DNA of 64,000 bases from Parapedobacter indicus (GTDB taxonomy: Bacteria; Bacteroidota; Bacteroidia; Sphingobacteriales; Sphingobacteriaceae), in the NCBI RefSeq assembly GCF_900113765.1, contig NZ_FOQO01000016.1, forward strand, positions 1 through 64,000. Reading direction: 5' to 3'. The notes beneath the pieces were generated by a model. The model ran no database searches and was not told the DNA's origin. It saw nothing but the letters and a program-made list of their open reading frames with translations. Of this stretch, positions 61,186 through 64,000 are shown in pieces (positions within the stretch are counted from its first letter, which is position 1; every line of letters begins with the position of its first letter). The position numbers and the translations under genes were made by a program.

Positions 61186-62342
61186 TAGACCTTAAAGACA
61201 AATACCGTAGTGTTCGCGAGCGAAGCGAAGATATCTGTGCGACGCTGAAAACAGAAGATTATGTAGTGCAGCCTGTGGTTGATGTAAGTCCGCCCAAATG
61301 GCATTTGGGGCATACATCCTGGTTTTTTGAAACCTTTATCCTACAGCACCATCTTACTGGATATTCCATTTTTAATCCGTCTTATCCGTTCGTGTTCAAC
61401 AGTTATTACGAAAGCCTGGGGGCACGCGTGATACGGACCAACCGGGGGAATTTAAGCCGGCCTACCGTTGAAGAAGTGTATGAATACCGCCTTCATGTAG
61501 ATGCTGCAATGGACCGCTTGCTCAGTCAGCCAATAAGCAAGGAAGTCCGGACACTTGCCATTCTCGGACTTAACCATGAGGAACAGCACCAGGAACTATT
61601 GGCGACGGACATCAAGTATATTTTAGGACACAATCCGCTGTTCCCAACCTATACAGAAATAGCAAATCCGCTGTCAGGGGAAATCTTCACTGACGAATTT
61701 ATCACGATAAAAGACGGCATCTACGACATCGGCTACGATAGCGAAGGATTCTGCTTTGACAATGAACTGAATCGACACACGGTCTTTCTCCCGGCATTTA
61801 AAATTGCAAAAGGCCTCATCACGAATGGTCAGTACGTGGAATTTATGAAGGATGGCGGATACCAAAAACATGAGTATTGGCATGCGGAAGGTTTGGATTG
61901 GATCAAAAACAACCATATTAATTCGCCATTGTACTGGCATTGGATAAATGGCCGCTGGCATTACTATAGTTCGGCGGGAGTTCAGCCACTGAAATTGGAT
62001 GAGCCCGTAGCGCACGTGAGTTATTACGAAGCATCCGCCTTCGCCGCATGGAAAGGAATGCGGCTGCCAACGGAATTTGAATGGGAAGTAGCTTCCAGTC
62101 GATTTACATGGGGTGAGCGATGGGAATGGACGGGCAGCGCCTATCTTCCTTATCCCGGATACGTCAGAGCAGCCGGTGCCATCGGAGAGTATAATGGCAA
62201 GTTCATGGTCAACCAAATGGTACTCCGCGGAGCCTCCATTGTCACGCCACCGGAACACAGCCGACCAAGCTACCGCAATTTCTTCCATCCTCATTTAAGA
62301 TGGCAGCATACGGGCATCAGACTCGCACAAAATACTAATTAA
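61182..62342 (+). CDS. egtB: Ergothioneine biosynthesis sulfoxide synthase
   Basis: The 386-residue enzyme has an N-terminal DinB-like domain and a C-terminal FGE-sulfatase-like domain (WEWTGSAYLPYPGY, MVLRGASIVTPPEHSRPSYR). The iron-binding triad is visible: His44 in WHLGHTSWFFE plus His132 and His136 in NHEEQHQELL, corresponding to His51, His134 and His138 of mycobacterial EgtB. EgtB joins a thiol substrate to hercynine with O2. No egtA or egtC is present in this operon, which suggests a type that uses cysteine directly rather than gamma-glutamylcysteine. No C-S lyase (EgtE) is in view either. The start overlaps the egtU stop by 4 bp. Confidence 0.93.
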   Translation: MIDLKDKYRSVRERSEDICATLKTEDYVVQPVVDVSPPKWHLGHTSWFFETFILQHHLTGYSIFNPSYPFVFNSYYESLGARVIRTNRGNLSRPTVEEVYEYRLHVDAAMDRLLSQPISKEVRTLAILGLNHEEQHQELLATDIKYILGHNPLFPTYTEIANPLSGEIFTDEFITIKDGIYDIGYDSEGFCFDNELNRHTVFLPAFKIAKGLITNGQYVEFMKDGGYQKHEYWHAEGLDWIKNNHINSPLYWHWINGRWHYYSSAGVQPLKLDEPVAHVSYYEASAFAAWKGMRLPTEFEWEVASSRFTWGERWEWTGSAYLPYPGYVRAAGAIGEYNGKFMVNQMVLRGASIVTPPEHSRPSYRNFFHPHLRWQHTGIRLAQNTN

Positions 62343-62393
62343 CGGCACACACATATATTGTATACATATTACTCACATTTAAAAAACAACAAA

Positions 62394-62747
62394 ATGAAAA
62401 GCAATCTTCAAGAACTCGTAAAAGAACTGAATGGTATGGTATCAAGTGGTCAGCTGGTTGATGCGGCTGAAAAATTTTATGCACCAAACGTCAAGACCAT
62501 TGAATATGACGGCTCAGTAACGGAGGGAAAACCTGCGACGATGAAGAAACTCGTCGACTTTGTGGCCTCCATTCAAACGGTCAAAAAAATTGAGCTTCTC
62601 CGATCGGTGGCAGACGGCAATGTATCCTTTTCGGAATATATTTTAGATTTAGACATGAAGGATGGAAGCAATGTCTACTTGCATGAGATCATCCGTGCAC
62701 TTTGGGAAGATGGTAAAGTTGTAGAAGAGCGGTACTTCAAAAGTTAG
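62394..62747 (+). CDS. NTF2/SnoaL-like protein
   Basis: The ATG at 62394 (MKSNLQELVKELNGMVSSGQ) is chosen, giving 117 residues. It is a SnoaL/NTF2-like alpha+beta barrel: helices first, then DAAEKFYAPNVKTIEYDG, PATMKKLVDFVASI and the strands SFSEYILDLDMKDGSNVYLH and KVVEERYF. Such small proteins form cavities and may isomerise or bind small molecules. It follows egtB after 51 bp, so it is probably in the operon, but a role in ergothioneine chemistry is not established. Confidence 0.8.
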   Translation: MKSNLQELVKELNGMVSSGQLVDAAEKFYAPNVKTIEYDGSVTEGKPATMKKLVDFVASIQTVKKIELLRSVADGNVSFSEYILDLDMKDGSNVYLHEIIRALWEDGKVVEERYFKS

Positions 62748-62774
62748 CTGTATTTTTTAACCTTAAATCACGCA

Positions 62775-63752
62775 ATGATGCTAAAATGGCTTGATATAAT
62801 AAAATTTGCGACTAACGGCAACCCGATTCCAGACAGAAGATTGGAAAAAACCGAGGAAGAATGGAAAACACTGCTTACCGACGAGCAGTTCCGGATAACC
62901 CGGCTTAAAGGTACGGAGCGTGCATTCAGCTCCGATCTATGTTCGTATTTTGAACCGGGAAGGTACGCCTGTATCTGCTGTGGTACGGAACTTTTTGATG
63001 CAGATACCAAGTTTGAAAGCGGAACCGGATGGCCGTCCTTCACGCAGCCGATAAAGGAAAATGCGGTTGCCTACCATAAGGAAGGCTCTTTTGGCATGGT
63101 GCGTATCGAAGCGCTCTGCAATACTTGCGATGCGCATCTTGGGCACGTCTTTCAAGACGGCCCCATGCCGAGCGGACTCCGTTATTGCATGAACGCCGTT
63201 TCCTTAAAAAAAATGGATGTGCGCGAGAGGAAAATTGATTTTGGAGGAGGTTGCTTCTGGTGTACCGAGGCGATCTTCCAACGATTGAAAGGTGTGCTAA
63301 AAGTGGAAAACGGTTTTAGTGGAGGAAAGATCGCTAATCCGACCTATAGGGAGGTTTGCAGTGGAGGCACTGGGCATGCGGAAGTGGTGGAAGTCACCTA
63401 TAATCCGGATGAAATTTCATTCGAAGATTTACTTAGGGTACATCTGAGTACCCATAATCCGACCACGTTAAACCAACACGGTGCGGATCAAGGCTCCCAG
63501 TATCGAAGCATCATTTTCTACAGAAACGAAAATGAGAAGCAAGCTGCGACGAAAATTATTGACGAAGTGCAAAAATCCTATCCAGATAAGGTCGTCACCC
63601 AACTGGAAATGTTCGAACATTTCTATAAAGCAGATGATTATCACCAGGATTATTATAACAATAACCCAGACGAAGGATATTGCCGGGCCATTATCGACCC
63701 CAAACTGGAGAAATTCATGGAACAGTGTAAGGATAAACTAAAACAAGAATAA
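62775..63752 (+). CDS. msrBA: Bifunctional MsrB-MsrA methionine sulfoxide reductase
   Basis: The 325-residue fusion has the MsrB domain first: Cys66/Cys69 and Cys115/Cys118 for zinc, GWPSF, and the catalytic Cys138 in RYCMNAVSL. MsrA follows, with its catalytic Cys160 in GGGCFWC and GTGHAEVVEV. No signal peptide is seen, so it is cytoplasmic. Both epimers of methionine sulfoxide are repaired by one protein. The MsrB-MsrA order is the reverse of the better-known MsrA-MsrB fusion. It comes before trxB, which could supply reducing power through thioredoxin. Confidence 0.93.
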   Translation: MMLKWLDIIKFATNGNPIPDRRLEKTEEEWKTLLTDEQFRITRLKGTERAFSSDLCSYFEPGRYACICCGTELFDADTKFESGTGWPSFTQPIKENAVAYHKEGSFGMVRIEALCNTCDAHLGHVFQDGPMPSGLRYCMNAVSLKKMDVRERKIDFGGGCFWCTEAIFQRLKGVLKVENGFSGGKIANPTYREVCSGGTGHAEVVEVTYNPDEISFEDLLRVHLSTHNPTTLNQHGADQGSQYRSIIFYRNENEKQAATKIIDEVQKSYPDKVVTQLEMFEHFYKADDYHQDYYNNNPDEGYCRAIIDPKLEKFMEQCKDKLKQE

Positions 63753-63782
63753 GACATATCAGTCATCAAAAAGGAGACACCA

Positions 63783-64000
63783 TTGAATACAGAACAGAAC
63801 GAAAGAATTAAATGCCTGATTATCGGGTCAGGGCCATCCGGTTATACAGCTGCCATTTATACGGCCCGGGCAGATTTGAAACCCGTATTATATACAGGCT
63901 TGCTTATCGGGGGACAGCTCACCAAAACGTCTGATGTTGAGAATTACCCAGGCTACCCAGATGGCATTATGGGGCCTCAAATGATGGAGGGCTTTCACAA
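63783..64000 (+). CDS. trxB: Thioredoxin-disulfide reductase, N-terminal part (runs off the window)
   Basis: The start is TTG at 63783, 6 bases after a good Shine-Dalgarno sequence (AAGGAG, 63771-63776), which decides the start because no ATG precedes it in frame. The visible 72 residues (IIGSGPSGYTAAIYTARADL, GGQLTKTSDVENYPGYP) are the FAD-binding half of a thioredoxin reductase. The redox CxxC and the rest lie beyond 64000. It probably forms the last or a late gene of the egt operon and would feed electrons to MsrBA. Confidence 0.9.
   Translation, partial: MNTEQNERIKCLIIGSGPSGYTAAIYTARADLKPVLYTGLLIGGQLTKTSDVENYPGYPDGIMGPQMMEGFH

Overview
The window comes from the chromosome of a member of the Bacteroidota, most likely a Sphingobacteriaceae-type organism. 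Supporting signs: promoters fit the Bacteroidota -7 pattern TAnnTTTG, most starts lack a Shine-Dalgarno sequence, and there are three tandem MacB/FtsX permeases of the Bacteroidota type, an M61 peptidase, a Pr6Pr membrane protein and a DUF3175 protein. No prophage, transposase or CRISPR array is visible.

Region 1 (1-10.8 kb) follows the remnant of a PIN-toxin gene. It is an AraC-controlled carbohydrate locus: a regulator, a DUF6797/cytochrome c protein, a Tat-exported TIM-barrel protein, a GH88-like unsaturated-uronyl hydrolase, a second TIM-barrel epimerase, a Gfo/Idh/MocA oxidoreductase, an SDR and an MFS carrier. Two promoters in the locus share a nearly identical upstream element (AGTACCAGT...), one of them overlapping the regulator's own stop codon. 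Region 2 (10.8-22 kb) has an Rpn-type nuclease, a frameshifted CarboxypepD_reg-like gene, three tandem FtsX-type permeases and an MFS efflux pump. Region 3 (22-37 kb) is mixed housekeeping: M13 peptidase, Tag, ABC-F protein, a deleted epimerase remnant, alcohol dehydrogenase, sulfatase, AraC plus SDR, a TPP riboswitch with thiD, M61 peptidase, Pr6Pr protein, DUF3175, XthA, three small unknowns and a tRNA-Lys.

Region 4 (37-55 kb) looks more AT-rich and is full of stress-type genes: aldo/keto reductase, a degenerate SDR, MsrB, PoxB, DUF427, Crp/Fnr and AraC regulators, quinone reductase, a MocR regulator, SPW protein, Dps, DUF1003, a uracil-DNA glycosylase, two AhpD-like proteins, DUF1905, a Gre factor, DoxX and three paralogues of an uncharacterised family. 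Region 5 (55-64 kb, running off the end) holds an orphan SdhC-like cytochrome b and then a tightly packed ergothioneine operon: egtD, an FAD disulfide reductase, egtV, egtU, egtB, an NTF2-like protein, msrBA and trxB.

Two observations stand out. First, the substrate-binding domain of the EgtU-like permease appears circularly permuted: its C-terminal half precedes its N-terminal half. Second, near-identical Crp/Fnr-type boxes (TGTGA[TC]AAATGTC[AC]) lie in the same orientation upstream of dps, DUF1003, doxX, one of the paralogues and the egt operon. In all but the weakest cases they sit about 33-38 bp from a -7-like box, suggesting one regulon linking iron/DNA protection to ergothioneine.
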